Under the pieces are notes generated by a model, which saw nothing but the letters and a program-made list of their open reading frames with translations, was not told the DNA's origin and searched no databases. From positions 1 through 33,644 of the forward strand of contig CALJNE010000054.1 in the NCBI GenBank assembly GCA_937982115.1: a stretch of DNA of 33,644 nt, written 5' to 3'. Below are positions 9,281 to 17,656 of the stretch, one piece after another (positions within the stretch are counted from its first letter, which is position 1; each line of letters opens with the position of its first letter). Source of the stretch: an uncultured Bacteroidales bacterium. Its GTDB lineage: Bacteria > Bacteroidota > Bacteroidia > Bacteroidales > ML635J-15. The position numbers and the translations under genes are program-made.

Positions 9281-9305
9281 TTGTTTAAAAAAAATGTTAC
9301 TTTTG
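9281..9305 (+). promoter_or_regulatory. Promoter of the tRNA genes
   Basis: A perfect Bacteroidota -7 element of the TAnnTTTG form lies at 9298-9305, 13 bases before the first tRNA. A TTTG at 9280-9283 could serve as the -33 element, but the spacing (14 bases from TTG to TA) is shorter than usual. The position just before a stable RNA gene supports it. Confidence 0.55.
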
Positions 9306-9318
9306 CACCGCTACTATT

Positions 9319-9389
9319 TGTCCGATGGTGTAATGGTAGCACTACAGATTCTGGCTCTGTCAGTCTGGGTTCGAATCCTAGTCGGACAA
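9319..9389 (+). tRNA. tRNA-Gln (CTG anticodon)
   Basis: A complete 71-base cloverleaf is present: 7-bp acceptor stem (9319-9325 with 9382-9388), D-stem GTGT/GCAC, anticodon stem ACAGA/TCTGT with loop TTCTGGC, and a T-stem closing a TTCGAAT loop. The anticodon is CTG at 9351-9353, reading CAG codons. The discriminator is A, and CCA is not encoded. Read strictly, a CTG anticodon would not decode CAA, which is frequent in the surrounding genes. Confidence 0.92.
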
Positions 9390-9396
9390 CTTGAAT

Positions 9397-9467
9397 TGAC
9401 TCGTGGTGTAATGGCAACACGTAAGGCGTTGAGTCTTAAGTTCTTGGTTCGAATCCTTGCGAGTCAA
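9397..9467 (+). tRNA. Atypical tRNA-Gln-like gene (TTG anticodon position)
   Basis: This gene starts eight bases after the first tRNA and has the same 71-base length. Its acceptor stem (TGACTCG/CGAGTCA) and D-stem (GTGT/ACAC) are fully paired, and its T-loop is TTCGAAT. The anticodon arm is TAAGG-CGTTGAG-TCTTA, which puts TTG (Gln, CAA) at 9429-9431. It departs from the canonical form in two ways. Position 33 is G (9428) instead of the near-universal T. The T-stem CTTGG/CCTTG has two T-T mismatches. It may be a decaying copy, a specialised tRNA, or a gene affected by sequencing errors. It shares the promoter and terminator with its neighbour. Confidence 0.7.
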
Positions 9468-9469
9468 CA

Positions 9470-9495
9470 AAAAAAGAGGCTAAGGCCTCTTTTTT
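9470..9495. terminator. Bidirectional terminator after the tRNA pair
   Basis: An 11-bp perfect stem (9470-9480 with 9485-9495) with a TAAG loop has A-runs on one side and T-runs on the other. It can terminate the plus-strand tRNA transcript and also the convergent minus-strand gene, whose stop codon overlaps its right end at 9494-9496. Confidence 0.9.
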
Positions 9496-10159
9496 ATTTT
9501 ATTTTATTTCCTTCTTTTTTAAGCTTTTCAAATTCTTTTTGCATTTCTTTTAATGAAGATTCTTTATCGTCTATTTCTTTAGAAAGATTTTCAATTTCTT
9601 TTTCGTTCTTTTGAATTCTTGCTTTATAGTCTTCATTTTCTTTTATTAAAGATTCTTTTTTGCTTTTAAGTTTTTCGAAATCTTTTTCTGCATCTTTTAG
9701 TTTTTTCTCCTCAGCTTTAACAATACCGGCGTAAGACTTTTCGGTTAAAGAAAAGGCAAAATCTCTAATCATGCTCGAAGCTCTCTGAAATTGATCGGGA
9801 TGCATACTTGAATTAAGGTAAGCACCACCAAGGTCGAAAGCAGCTAAAACTTCTACTCCACCATCTTTTTGGTCTGTAAGCGAAATGTACATGTCAATTG
9901 TATTAGAACTGATTGTTGGAATAACTAAATCATCTCCAAATATTATCCCTTTTTTCTTAGACACTTTCCCTTTGTAGGATTTCATTAATTTAATCATTTC
10001 CTTTTCAACAGTCTTAATATCGGAGTAAAAGATTGTGGTTTGAATTGCATTTTTTGATTCCTTCCCGAATCTTCCGTTAGTTTCTTTTGTCTCGATTTTT
10101 TGAGCAACACCAACCAAAACAAAACTTAATAAAACCAAAATAAGTGTAAATTTTTTCAT
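9494..10159 (-). CDS. Secreted protein with C-terminal coiled coil, unknown function
   Basis: I do not recognise this 221-residue protein. It has a Sec signal peptide ending near residue 19 (LSFVLVGVAQK). A compact domain of about 120 residues follows, containing short beta-like segments such as GIIFGDDLVIPTISSNTIDMY and VEVLAAFDLGG. The last 80 residues are almost entirely charged heptads rich in Lys and Glu, a strong coiled-coil prediction. It is probably periplasmic. A -7-like element lies 21-28 bases upstream of the ATG and a terminator overlaps its stop, so it is likely monocistronic. The terminator of the S46 peptidase gene separates it from that gene. Confidence 0.75.
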   Translation of the reverse strand: MKKFTLILVLLSFVLVGVAQKIETKETNGRFGKESKNAIQTTIFYSDIKTVEKEMIKLMKSYKGKVSKKKGIIFGDDLVIPTISSNTIDMYISLTDQKDGGVEVLAAFDLGGAYLNSSMHPDQFQRASSMIRDFAFSLTEKSYAGIVKAEEKKLKDAEKDFEKLKSKKESLIKENEDYKARIQKNEKEIENLSKEIDDKESSLKEMQKEFEKLKKEGNKIK

Positions 10160-10179
10160 AGCTTTAACATTTAATTAAG

Positions 10180-10187
10180 CAAATATA
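10180..10187 (-). promoter_or_regulatory. -7 promoter element for the coiled-coil protein gene
   Basis: On the minus strand this reads TATATTTG, a perfect match to the Bacteroidota TAnnTTTG element. It lies about 20 bases upstream of the start codon. No convincing -33 TTG is seen at normal spacing. Confidence 0.5.
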
Positions 10188-10215
10188 TTAAAATAAATTA
10201 AAAATTATATTTTTT

Positions 10216-10250
10216 TAAAAAAATACCCGATTAAATTTTAACCGGGCATT
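10216..10250 (-). terminator. Terminator of the S46 peptidase gene
   Basis: A 12-bp stem (10223-10234 with 10238-10249) has a three-base loop. On the minus strand every position pairs, two of them as G-U wobbles, and a run of T follows. On the plus strand the same positions would be A-C mismatches, so the hairpin is built for the minus-strand transcript. It begins 23 bases after the peptidase stop codon. Confidence 0.8.
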
Positions 10251-10272
10251 TTTATAATTACAATATTTTTGA

Positions 10273-12465
10273 TTATTTTCTAACGTCCAATTCTTTCATA
10301 ATATGTTGACAATTGTATAATTTGTCAATTACCCAAAGAACATATCTTGCATCCACGTTAATTGTTCTCTGCAATTCGGGGCTGTAGATCAAATTACTGC
10401 ATAACCATTCCCAGTTTCCGTCAAAAGCGAGACCGATTAATTCTCCTTTGCCATTTATTATTGGAGACCCTGAATTTCCGCCGGTAATATCATTGTCGCT
10501 TAAGAAACATACCGGAAGACGACCTGTTTTATCGGCATATCTGCCATAATCTTTGGCAAGAACTTTCTCTTTTAATTCAACAGGAACAATAAATTCATCA
10601 TTAGTAGGATCTTCTTTTTCGAGAATGCCTTCTGCATAAGTCAAATAATGATAATAAACAGCATCACGTGGATAATAAGGTTGTACGGTGCCATAAGTTA
10701 ATCTTAACGTAGAATTTGCGTCAGGATAGAATTTTCTATCGGTTTGAAATTCGCGTAATCCTTGAATAAAGATTCTTTCGTTAACATCAATTTGCTTGCT
10801 TGTGTTAACATAAGCCATCTGAACGCTAATAATATCTCCGAAAACACTTTCTATATAGGCATTTAAAGGATCTGAAGTTAGAGCCTTTAATGTTGGTTTT
10901 GCAAGGAAAGCTTCCATTCTTGCCTTATCAGTAAATATAGATTTGGTGAAAACGGCTTCTATGAATTTATCTATTGATTCTTCTTCGGTTTTGCCTTTGA
11001 AAGTTTTGAAAATATAATCGTTGAAAACTTTATTACGTTTTTCGGCAGGAACGTCTTTAACATACATTTTCAACATTGCTGTGAAAACCTTTCTGTCGGT
11101 TGCAGGAAAATACTTGTCGAACATTCCATCTATATCAGGACGCATACTTTCAATTGTGGATTTTATCATTTCGGAATTTTTCTTTGGGTCTTCTAGTAAT
11201 TTCTTAAGTCCGCTGAATTGTTGAACTTTCATAACTTGTTGTCCGCCTTGCAATAATCCCAATGAAAGATAAATAATATCATTAGTAGCGGGACCAAAAG
11301 ACTCGTAGAGTTGTTTTAAATTATCGAGAGCATCTCCGTATTTCTTACGATTTTCAGGATCACCACTAACCCAGGCTCTAAAATCAGCTTCTAATTTTTC
11401 TTTTTGTTGTATAGCATCAGTAGTTCTTAAAGTAAGAGCTTCTCCTTTGAAAAGTTTGTGTCCGTTCATTCCTGAAGCATAAGAATCAGCATAAGCAAGT
11501 CTTACGTTAATGTCAGCATCCATATCTTGTTTTAGAGTGCTCATGTGTCTATCCAATAAAGCGACAACAGTAGGATTGAAATAATCGCGTTTATAGATCA
11601 TTCCATAAGAAGAAAGATATCTTTCAGTTTGACCCGGATATCCCATAATCATAGTAAAATCACCTTGTTCTACTCCGGCAATGGAGATTGGTAAATAATG
11701 TAAAGGTTGATAAGGAACATTATCTTTACTGTAAGATTTGGTAGGTTTACCGTCGGGTGACATATAAACTCTGAAAACAGAGAAATCTCCGGTATGGCGA
11801 GGCCACATCCAGTTATCGGTATCGCCTCCGAATTTACCTATTGATGAAGGAGGAGCTCCTACAAAACGAACATCACCAAAAGCTTCATAAACAAATAAAT
11901 AATATTCGCTACCTTGAAACATTTCAGATACAGAGGCTTCGTAATGAGTATCTTTTATAGCTTCTTTTTCGATATCTTTGATAGCTTTTGAAATTTTTTT
12001 GTTTCGTTCTTCTTCGCTCATTTTGTCTGTAACTTCAGCTAATACTCTTGAAGTAACATCTTCAATTCTTACTACTCTGGTTACTCTTATTCCTGGACAA
12101 TATATTTCTTCTTCGTAGCTTTTTGCCCAATAACCATTATCGAGATAATTGTTTTCGACACTGCTTAATTTTGTTATTGCTTCGTAACCACAATGATGAT
12201 TTGTAAACAAAAGTCCTTGATTGCTAACAATTTCACCGGTGCAAAATCCCGTTCCATTTTCGGATTGTAACTGAAAAATCGCATCTTTTAATGAAGAATT
12301 ATTAATACTGTAAATTTCTTCGGCAGTAAGTTTTAAACCTAATTTTTGCATATCGCCGTAATTGAGCTGCGAAATTTTATTCAACAACCACATTCCTTCA
12401 TCCGGAACAGCAAAAAACCTTAATGACAATGCTACTAAGAGTAGTAAAATTGTAATTCTTTTCAT
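10273..12465 (-). CDS. S46 dipeptidyl peptidase, DPP7-like
   Basis: This is a predicted periplasmic S46 serine dipeptidyl peptidase that releases dipeptides from peptide N-termini, feeding peptide and amino-acid catabolism. At 730 residues it has the usual family length. A signal peptide is followed by the family-typical DEGMWLL. The catalytic His lies in TNHHCGY (His91), an Asp lies in the TDNWMWPRHTGDF segment (217-227), and the nucleophile is Ser665 in TGGNSGSP. Gly683 lies 18 residues after the serine (FDGNWE). From known P. gingivalis enzymes, Gly at this place goes with DPP7 (hydrophobic P1) and Arg with DPP11 (acidic P1), so DPP7-like specificity is inferred. The gene appears monocistronic with its own terminator. 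Confidence 0.93.
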   Translation of the reverse strand: MKRITILLLLVALSLRFFAVPDEGMWLLNKISQLNYGDMQKLGLKLTAEEIYSINNSSLKDAIFQLQSENGTGFCTGEIVSNQGLLFTNHHCGYEAITKLSSVENNYLDNGYWAKSYEEEIYCPGIRVTRVVRIEDVTSRVLAEVTDKMSEEERNKKISKAIKDIEKEAIKDTHYEASVSEMFQGSEYYLFVYEAFGDVRFVGAPPSSIGKFGGDTDNWMWPRHTGDFSVFRVYMSPDGKPTKSYSKDNVPYQPLHYLPISIAGVEQGDFTMIMGYPGQTERYLSSYGMIYKRDYFNPTVVALLDRHMSTLKQDMDADINVRLAYADSYASGMNGHKLFKGEALTLRTTDAIQQKEKLEADFRAWVSGDPENRKKYGDALDNLKQLYESFGPATNDIIYLSLGLLQGGQQVMKVQQFSGLKKLLEDPKKNSEMIKSTIESMRPDIDGMFDKYFPATDRKVFTAMLKMYVKDVPAEKRNKVFNDYIFKTFKGKTEEESIDKFIEAVFTKSIFTDKARMEAFLAKPTLKALTSDPLNAYIESVFGDIISVQMAYVNTSKQIDVNERIFIQGLREFQTDRKFYPDANSTLRLTYGTVQPYYPRDAVYYHYLTYAEGILEKEDPTNDEFIVPVELKEKVLAKDYGRYADKTGRLPVCFLSDNDITGGNSGSPIINGKGELIGLAFDGNWEWLCSNLIYSPELQRTINVDARYVLWVIDKLYNCQHIMKELDVRK

Positions 12466-12556
12466 AAACTTATTTTTTTAATTATAAAAATATTAACTCC
12501 GACAAAATTGCAAAAAATAATCGGAAATAAAACTAAAATTTTATTGAAATTCTTAT

Positions 12557-13681
12557 TTAATTGTTAAAATTTCCAATAAACATATACCTTTTTTTCGATA
12601 GTATAATTTTAATTTTACTGGGAAAAATAATTTCTGAAGAATAAATTCCTATTCCGGAGTCTGTATTTTTTCGAATAAATTTTAATTCTTCATTTTTTGC
12701 ATTGTAAATGTTTAAATTGTATCTTTTTGGATTTTTAATTCTAATAAACAATAAACCATGTCTTTTTAGATAAGAGTTTTCTGTTTCTAAGTTTCGTGTT
12801 AATGTCCTTGAGATATTAATTTCATTCAAGGAAGTTTTATTACCGTAAAATTCCTCATTACTTATTAATACTATATCGCGAGTAACAAAACATATTCCTT
12901 CGGTTTGATGGGCTTTTAATTTTTTTAAAGAAAAGTATTCTATTTTTCCTGAGAAAAAACTTTCGGAATAAAAATACGATAAAAGAACAAGCACCGAATT
13001 TGCAGGAACACCAAATTTATAGCCGATTAGAGCAATTGTACTTTTGTCTTCGGAGATATCTGCACCGCAAATAAGTGCATCTACATCAAGAGAGTCAATA
13101 AATTCTGCTTTATGTAATCCCTCTTTTGCAGGAATTGAAAACAAGTAAGTTTTTTTATTTCCCCAATTTTTTGTAAAAATATACAAATTCTCGTTAAAAT
13201 AAATCAAAGACTCGCAATCGAAGTTAGTTTTTCGTTTTTGTGGAGATGTAAATGGAACATAGAAAGTTGAGTCAAAATAAAATTCTATTTTTCGAGCCGC
13301 AATTTTCTTATCGCTATCAAATAATTTCTCTTTTTCAAAAAAATAAATTTGAAAAATACTTCTTGTTCCGTTATTATTTCCGATATCACCTATGTAAATA
13401 TGAGAATCGCTTTTACAAATATCTTCCCAGTCAATATTTTTTGCATTTAGAATTTCTTTTGTGTTGAGAATCTGACCGTTTGCTGTGTCAATTTGATATA
13501 AAAAAGGTTTATCGCCGGAATCGTTATGAGTCCAGAAAGTGTTATTAATGAATAATAAGCCAGAAGTTTCCCTAACTGAGTAGTCCAGAAAGGTTTTAAA
13601 CCCGATTTCAATTTTTTGAGCGAGAATACAATTAGATACAAGTAAAAAGATGAGAAATATTATAAAAGTATTTTTATTCAT
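12557..13681 (-). CDS. Secreted beta-propeller-like protein, unknown function
   Basis: The 374-residue product has a signal peptide ending near residue 22 (SNCILAQK). It contains repeated short beta-strand segments with motifs such as [57 protein letters not shown] and QTEGICFV. This spacing of small-hydrophobic and Glu/Asp motifs is typical of secreted six- or seven-bladed propellers in Bacteroidota. No catalytic residues are recognised, and no complete T9SS sorting domain is visible. The start overlaps the 3' end of the fructose-bisphosphatase gene by eight bases, so it is probably cotranscribed, although a functional link is not obvious. Confidence 0.7.
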   Translation of the reverse strand: MNKNTFIIFLIFLLVSNCILAQKIEIGFKTFLDYSVRETSGLLFINNTFWTHNDSGDKPFLYQIDTANGQILNTKEILNAKNIDWEDICKSDSHIYIGDIGNNNGTRSIFQIYFFEKEKLFDSDKKIAARKIEFYFDSTFYVPFTSPQKRKTNFDCESLIYFNENLYIFTKNWGNKKTYLFSIPAKEGLHKAEFIDSLDVDALICGADISEDKSTIALIGYKFGVPANSVLVLLSYFYSESFFSGKIEYFSLKKLKAHQTEGICFVTRDIVLISNEEFYGNKTSLNEINISRTLTRNLETENSYLKRHGLLFIRIKNPKRYNLNIYNAKNEELKFIRKNTDSGIGIYSSEIIFPSKIKIILSKKRYMFIGNFNN

Positions 13682-14705
13682 ACCCGTCTCCGTATTCCTT
13701 CATAAATTCTTCGGCTTTTTCCACCATATTTTTGGAACCTACAAAGAAAGATGTTCTTTGATGAATATCGGTGGGAACGATTTCGAGTATTCTATTTCCA
13801 TAGCCGTCGGTAGCTAAACCACCGGCTTGTTCAGCAAGAAAGGCAATAGGATTGCATTCGTAAAGTAAACGTAATTTTCCGTTTGGTGAAGAGGCTGTTT
13901 TAGGATAAATATAGATTCCGCCTTTCAAAAGATTTCTGTGAAAATCTGCTACAAGAGACCCAATATATCTTGATGTATAAGGTCTGTTAGTTTCGGAATC
14001 ATTTTCCTGACAATACTTGATATATTTTTTTACGCCAAGCGGAAATTTTATGTAATTACCTTCGTTAATGGAATAAATCTTTCCGGATTTTGGAGTAACC
14101 ATAAAGTAATGCGACAGACAAAATTCGCCGATAGAAGGTTCGTAAGTAAATCCGGTAGTTCCCAAGCCTGTAGTATAAACAAGCATTGTTGAAGACCCAT
14201 AAATTATATAACCTGCAGCAACCTGTTTAATACCCGGTTGCAAAAAATCCTTTTTACTTATACGTTGACCGTGAGGAGTGATACGCCTGTAGATAGAAAA
14301 TATTGTTCCAACAGAAACATTTACATCAATATTAGAACTTCCATCGAGTGGGTCAATACAAATAACATAATTGCCATCACGGGAGAGGTCATCATCAAAA
14401 ACAATTATTTCATCTTTTTCTTCTGAAGCAATACCACACACAATGCCGGAAGCTTGAAGTGCTTTTGTAAAAGTTTCGTCTGCAAACACGTCCAGTTTCT
14501 GCTGACTTTCCCCTTGCACATTTATATTATTGGTTTCTCCGATTATACTTGCTTCCAAACCGGCTTTGTTAACCATATTATTAACAATTTTTGCAGCCAG
14601 TCCGATATGGCTTAACAGCCTTGATAATTCACCCTTAGCATAAGGAAATGCCGATTGTTTTTGAATGATAACCTCATTAAGTGTTAGAATTCGTGATGCT
14701 GCCAT
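13674..14705 (-). CDS. fbp: Fructose-1,6-bisphosphatase class 1
   Basis: This cytoplasmic enzyme hydrolyses fructose 1,6-bisphosphate to fructose 6-phosphate in gluconeogenesis. At 343 residues it has the normal class 1 length. Visible motifs are the substrate-loop region [12 protein letters not shown], the metal ligands in ASEEKDE (94-96), the phosphatase signature DPLDGSSN at 118-125, and the C-terminal sugar-binding segment [21 protein letters not shown]. All expected catalytic residues are present. The ATG is preceded by a 95-base divergent intergenic region shared with the plus-strand lipoprotein gene. Confidence 0.96.
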   Translation of the reverse strand: MAASRILTLNEVIIQKQSAFPYAKGELSRLLSHIGLAAKIVNNMVNKAGLEASIIGETNNINVQGESQQKLDVFADETFTKALQASGIVCGIASEEKDEIIVFDDDLSRDGNYVICIDPLDGSSNIDVNVSVGTIFSIYRRITPHGQRISKKDFLQPGIKQVAAGYIIYGSSTMLVYTTGLGTTGFTYEPSIGEFCLSHYFMVTPKSGKIYSINEGNYIKFPLGVKKYIKYCQENDSETNRPYTSRYIGSLVADFHRNLLKGGIYIYPKTASSPNGKLRLLYECNPIAFLAEQAGGLATDGYGNRILEIVPTDIHQRTSFFVGSKNMVEKAEEFMKEYGDGYE

Positions 14706-14736
14706 AGGAATTTTTTTTGCTAAATTATAAATATTT

Positions 14737-14768
14737 TTGTTATTGTAAAAGATAAATATATAACTTTA
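14737..14768 (+). promoter_or_regulatory. Possible promoter for the lipoprotein gene
   Basis: A near-consensus -7 element (TAACTTTA, last base off) lies at 14761-14768, 32 bases before the start codon. A TTG at 14737-14739 is 21 bases upstream, the expected -33 distance. Confidence 0.4.
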
Positions 14769-14800
14769 TCAAAAATTTTAATAATTAAAAATCAATAGCT

Positions 14801-15454
14801 ATGAAAAAGAATTTTAAAATTTTTACCTTGTTATTTGGAGCGAGTATTCTGATAGTTTCTTGTGTTGTTAAACAGGAGATATACTTCAAAAAAGACTTTT
14901 CCGGCAGTTATAAATACACTTTTGATTTTACAGAGTATTCTAATCTGATGAGCGGAGAAGAAGGCTCAGACTCCACAAAACTTAAAAACGAAGATTTTCA
15001 GGAATATCTGGAATCAATTCGCGAAGCTCTAACCACAATTCAAGGACTTAATAACATTAAAATTATTAACGATGCCGACAATGGAAAAATTTCTTATTCT
15101 TTTGATTTTGACGGAGTTGAGTCTCTAAATCAAGCTCTTGTTTTTAGCGGGGCAATATACAATGAAAATCTGGCACAAAATCCTCCATATTTTACAAGAA
15201 AAAAGAAAAATCTCACTTTTAATCGTCCTGCAGTTCCGTTACCAAAAGAAAACGAAGATGGAGAAGATACTAGTTATATGAATGAATTTTTTAAGTGGGA
15301 ATTTTCTATCACTTTTGAATCTGAAGTAAAAAAATATGATGTAATGAAAGATACTGCAGTAAAAGTTACTAACGCTAATCATACATTCACAGAATTCGGT
15401 AACATTTACGATATTTCTGATAAAAATGTTAAATGGCAGTTTAAAACTAAATAG
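14801..15454 (+). CDS. Lipoprotein of unknown function
   Basis: The 217-residue protein has a clear type II signal peptide with lipobox LIVSC (Cys21). The mature part begins VVKQEIYFKKDFSGSYKYTFDF. Such an opening, with a beta hairpin describing a 'Gly-Ser-Tyr' segment, occurs in many Bacteroidota envelope lipoproteins of unknown role. The rest has alternating beta-strands and a proline-rich stretch near residue 145. No enzyme motif is recognised. The next gene begins 18 bases downstream, so the two may be cotranscribed, though they look functionally unrelated. Confidence 0.7.
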   Translation: MKKNFKIFTLLFGASILIVSCVVKQEIYFKKDFSGSYKYTFDFTEYSNLMSGEEGSDSTKLKNEDFQEYLESIREALTTIQGLNNIKIINDADNGKISYSFDFDGVESLNQALVFSGAIYNENLAQNPPYFTRKKKNLTFNRPAVPLPKENEDGEDTSYMNEFFKWEFSITFESEVKKYDVMKDTAVKVTNANHTFTEFGNIYDISDKNVKWQFKTK

Positions 15455-15472
15455 TTTATTTTTGGCAAATTG

Positions 15473-16432
15473 ATGGAAAAGTGTTTGGTTTGTGGTGCTG
15501 GTATTTGTGAAGATAAACCCTTAAAATCAGGTAAATATAATATTTACAAATGTTATTCCTGTGGTCTTGTTTTTTCTTCTCCTTTGCCCACACAAGAAGA
15601 GTTAAACAAGTATTATCAAGGATTTGTCTTCGAAAAACCTAACGAAAGAGAGATTTCTCGGCTTATTAAAAAATCACAAATCCAACTAAAAGAATTATTC
15701 AAATTAAACACAAACAGCAAAAATAAACTATTTCTCGACTACGGCGGAGGTGTTGGTATTAACTGGAAAGCTGCAAAAGACTCCGGACTTATTTCTTATT
15801 ATTTTGATATTGACAGGCAAGCTGAAGATTTTGCAAAGACAAATCTCGGATTAACGAATGAAAATATTTTGTCGGTAAATAACAATTCTTTGACTTTTGA
15901 TTATATTCTTTGCGATAACGTAATTGAACACATCCCTGATCCTTCCAAATTAATTGAGAGTTTGTTTTCAAAATTAAATCCCGGGGGAAAACTTATTCTA
16001 AAAACTCCGGCAGCATCCAATACCGAAACCTTTTTCATCCCAAGAGTTCTGTATATTTATCTAAAAAAATCCTTGCAACAAAATTCTATTGGCAAAGCCT
16101 TAACTTATACTTTCAAACACAAGTACCATCATTGCGATCCTCCTCGACATATTTACTCCTTCTCGAAAGAATCTTTAAAGATTTTATTAGAAAAAATTAT
16201 TGATGAAAATTCACATATTAAATTCAATTATTACAGCATTCCTTTGTTCAAATATGCATTTTTCAATCAATTCAAAATGGCAAATAATTCTTTTCTTAAA
16301 ATTTTACTATTCATTATTTTATTTCCATTTATATTGTTAGAATCAATTCTTGAATTATGCAGGATTATTTTAGTAAAAGCAAGAGTATTAAAGCCTTCGG
16401 GATTAATTGCAGTAATTGAAAAAAATTACTAA
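15473..16432 (+). CDS. Zinc-ribbon class I SAM-dependent methyltransferase
   Basis: This is a predicted methyltransferase (319 residues) of the type found in sugar and surface-glycan gene sets. The N-terminus has a zinc ribbon with two CxxC pairs (CLVCG and CYSCG) followed by the common LPTQEELNKYY. The SAM-binding motif I is FLDYGGGVG, motif II includes YFDID, and the post-motif IEHIPDPSKLIESLFSKLNPGG is typical of methyltransferase type 11/23 families. Near the C-terminus is a hydrophobic stretch (about residues 270-300) that may anchor it to the membrane. A TTG one codon upstream is possible; ATG is chosen. It ends with a four-base overlap with the convergent ubiX gene. The substrate is unknown. 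Confidence 0.85.
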   Translation: MEKCLVCGAGICEDKPLKSGKYNIYKCYSCGLVFSSPLPTQEELNKYYQGFVFEKPNEREISRLIKKSQIQLKELFKLNTNSKNKLFLDYGGGVGINWKAAKDSGLISYYFDIDRQAEDFAKTNLGLTNENILSVNNNSLTFDYILCDNVIEHIPDPSKLIESLFSKLNPGGKLILKTPAASNTETFFIPRVLYIYLKKSLQQNSIGKALTYTFKHKYHHCDPPRHIYSFSKESLKILLEKIIDENSHIKFNYYSIPLFKYAFFNQFKMANNSFLKILLFIILFPFILLESILELCRIILVKARVLKPSGLIAVIEKNY

Positions 16433-17010
16433 AAATCTCCCCAACGAGTAATATTTTGGTTAAAGCCCAAAAGGTCAATAATTCGAGAAGAAATTCCTTC
16501 AACGAGTTGTTCGATATTCTGAGGTTTCATGTAGAAAGATGGACTTGCAGGCATAACAATTCCGCCGGCAAGAGTAATTTTACGCATATTCTCTATGTGA
16601 ATAAGATTTAATGGAGTTTCGCGAATCAGGAGGATTAGTTTTTTACGTTCCTTTAAAACTACATCCGCTGATCGAGAAATTAAATTATCAGATGTTCCGT
16701 TTGCAATTCTTCCAAGTGTTCCCATAGAGCATGGTGCTATAACCATAGCAAATGGAGCCGCCGACCCGGAAGCAAAAGGGGCATAAAAATCATTGTTATC
16801 GTAAATTTTCAAATCCGGATTTTCAAGGAATTCATCTCCTATTTCATATCTAAGTACATCCAGACCGTTTTTTGAAATAACAACGCTAATACTAATAGTT
16901 TCGCCGCAAGATTTAAGAGACAAAAGCCTTTGAATAATGCTTTTGGAATAAATAGACCCCGAAGCACCTGTGATTCCCACAACAATATTTTTATCAGCAT
17001 CAAAATTCAT
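16429..17010 (-). CDS. ubiX: Flavin prenyltransferase UbiX
   Basis: UbiX attaches a dimethylallyl group to FMN to make the prenylated-FMN cofactor used by UbiD-type decarboxylases. The 193-residue product shows the FMN-binding motif GITGASGSIYS near the N-terminus, the segment VIAPCSMGTLGRIANGTSDNLISR, and the dimethylallyl-site region LIRETPLNLIHIENM with the typical PASPSFY near the end. No UbiD-like gene is in the window, so its client must lie elsewhere. It is the last gene of a five-gene operon and overlaps the upstream barrel gene by 11 bases, an unexpected place for this enzyme among surface-protein genes. Confidence 0.95.
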   Translation of the reverse strand: MNFDADKNIVVGITGASGSIYSKSIIQRLLSLKSCGETISISVVISKNGLDVLRYEIGDEFLENPDLKIYDNNDFYAPFASGSAAPFAMVIAPCSMGTLGRIANGTSDNLISRSADVVLKERKKLILLIRETPLNLIHIENMRKITLAGGIVMPASPSFYMKPQNIEQLVEGISSRIIDLLGFNQNITRWGDF

Positions 17011-17656
17011 AACGCAAAATTAAGCTTTGATTCTGATTATACTGACCTCTATTAAACCAGTATGTTTGTCCGCCGGGATGATTTCTAACAGGAAACATAA
17101 AATTAGTATAGGAGAATCTCCATGTAAAAAACATTTTTTTTGAAAACCTGTAAGTTATTCCCAACTGATGAGCAATTTCATATTTTTTAAAAGGCCTTCC
17201 GAACTCAGGATTCAAAGTACCTGTCATGTCTTCTTCGAAGCCTTTTATCAAATAACCATAGGATAATCCCAGGTCAATAAGCAAATCTTTAGAAAATTTA
17301 TATTTAAAAAGTCCGGGAATTTCTATTTTTTCAATTTTTTTACTGAAAATAACCGGCACTTCAATGTAATCGAGGTTAATGGAATAATAGAAAACCAAAT
17401 CTCCCCATTCATTTCTTTGAACTTCTTTACTTCCCTTACGTTTATATTCCATTCCTAAAGAAAACTCCCAGTTATTTCCTAAAGAATTGCGAACATAAGC
17501 TCCTCCAAGCGGCGAAAGTTTATGATATCCACCATAAGTATCACCATCAACTTGAGAAAAAATAATACCTCCCGATATGCCGCCGTAAAAATTCTGACAA
17601 TATAAAATATTGTAACTAAAAAATAAAATTACGATATTTATGAAAAGTCTTTTCAT
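17000..17656 (-). CDS. Small outer-membrane beta-barrel protein (PorT-like)
   Basis: The 218-residue protein has a signal peptide (ending near residue 20, YNILYCQN) followed by about eight amphipathic beta-strands. It ends in an aromatic residue (LRYEF), as is typical of outer-membrane barrels. The pattern resembles the outer-membrane beta-barrel family that includes PorT. There is no evidence that it is the T9SS PorT itself. Its ATG overlaps the stop of the Omp28-like gene (ATGA). Its operon partners include a DUF6029 outer-membrane protein and thioredoxin-fold proteins. Function unknown. Confidence 0.75.
   Translation of the reverse strand: MKRLFINIVILFFSYNILYCQNFYGGISGGIIFSQVDGDTYGGYHKLSPLGGAYVRNSLGNNWEFSLGMEYKRKGSKEVQRNEWGDLVFYYSINLDYIEVPVIFSKKIEKIEIPGLFKYKFSKDLLIDLGLSYGYLIKGFEEDMTGTLNPEFGRPFKKYEIAHQLGITYRFSKKMFFTWRFSYTNFMFPVRNHPGGQTYWFNRGQYNQNQSLILRYEF

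Noticed and set aside
9294-9614. Plus-strand reading frame of about 106 codons
   Set aside because: It runs through both tRNA genes and the terminator into the opposite strand of the coiled-coil gene, with no domain resemblance.
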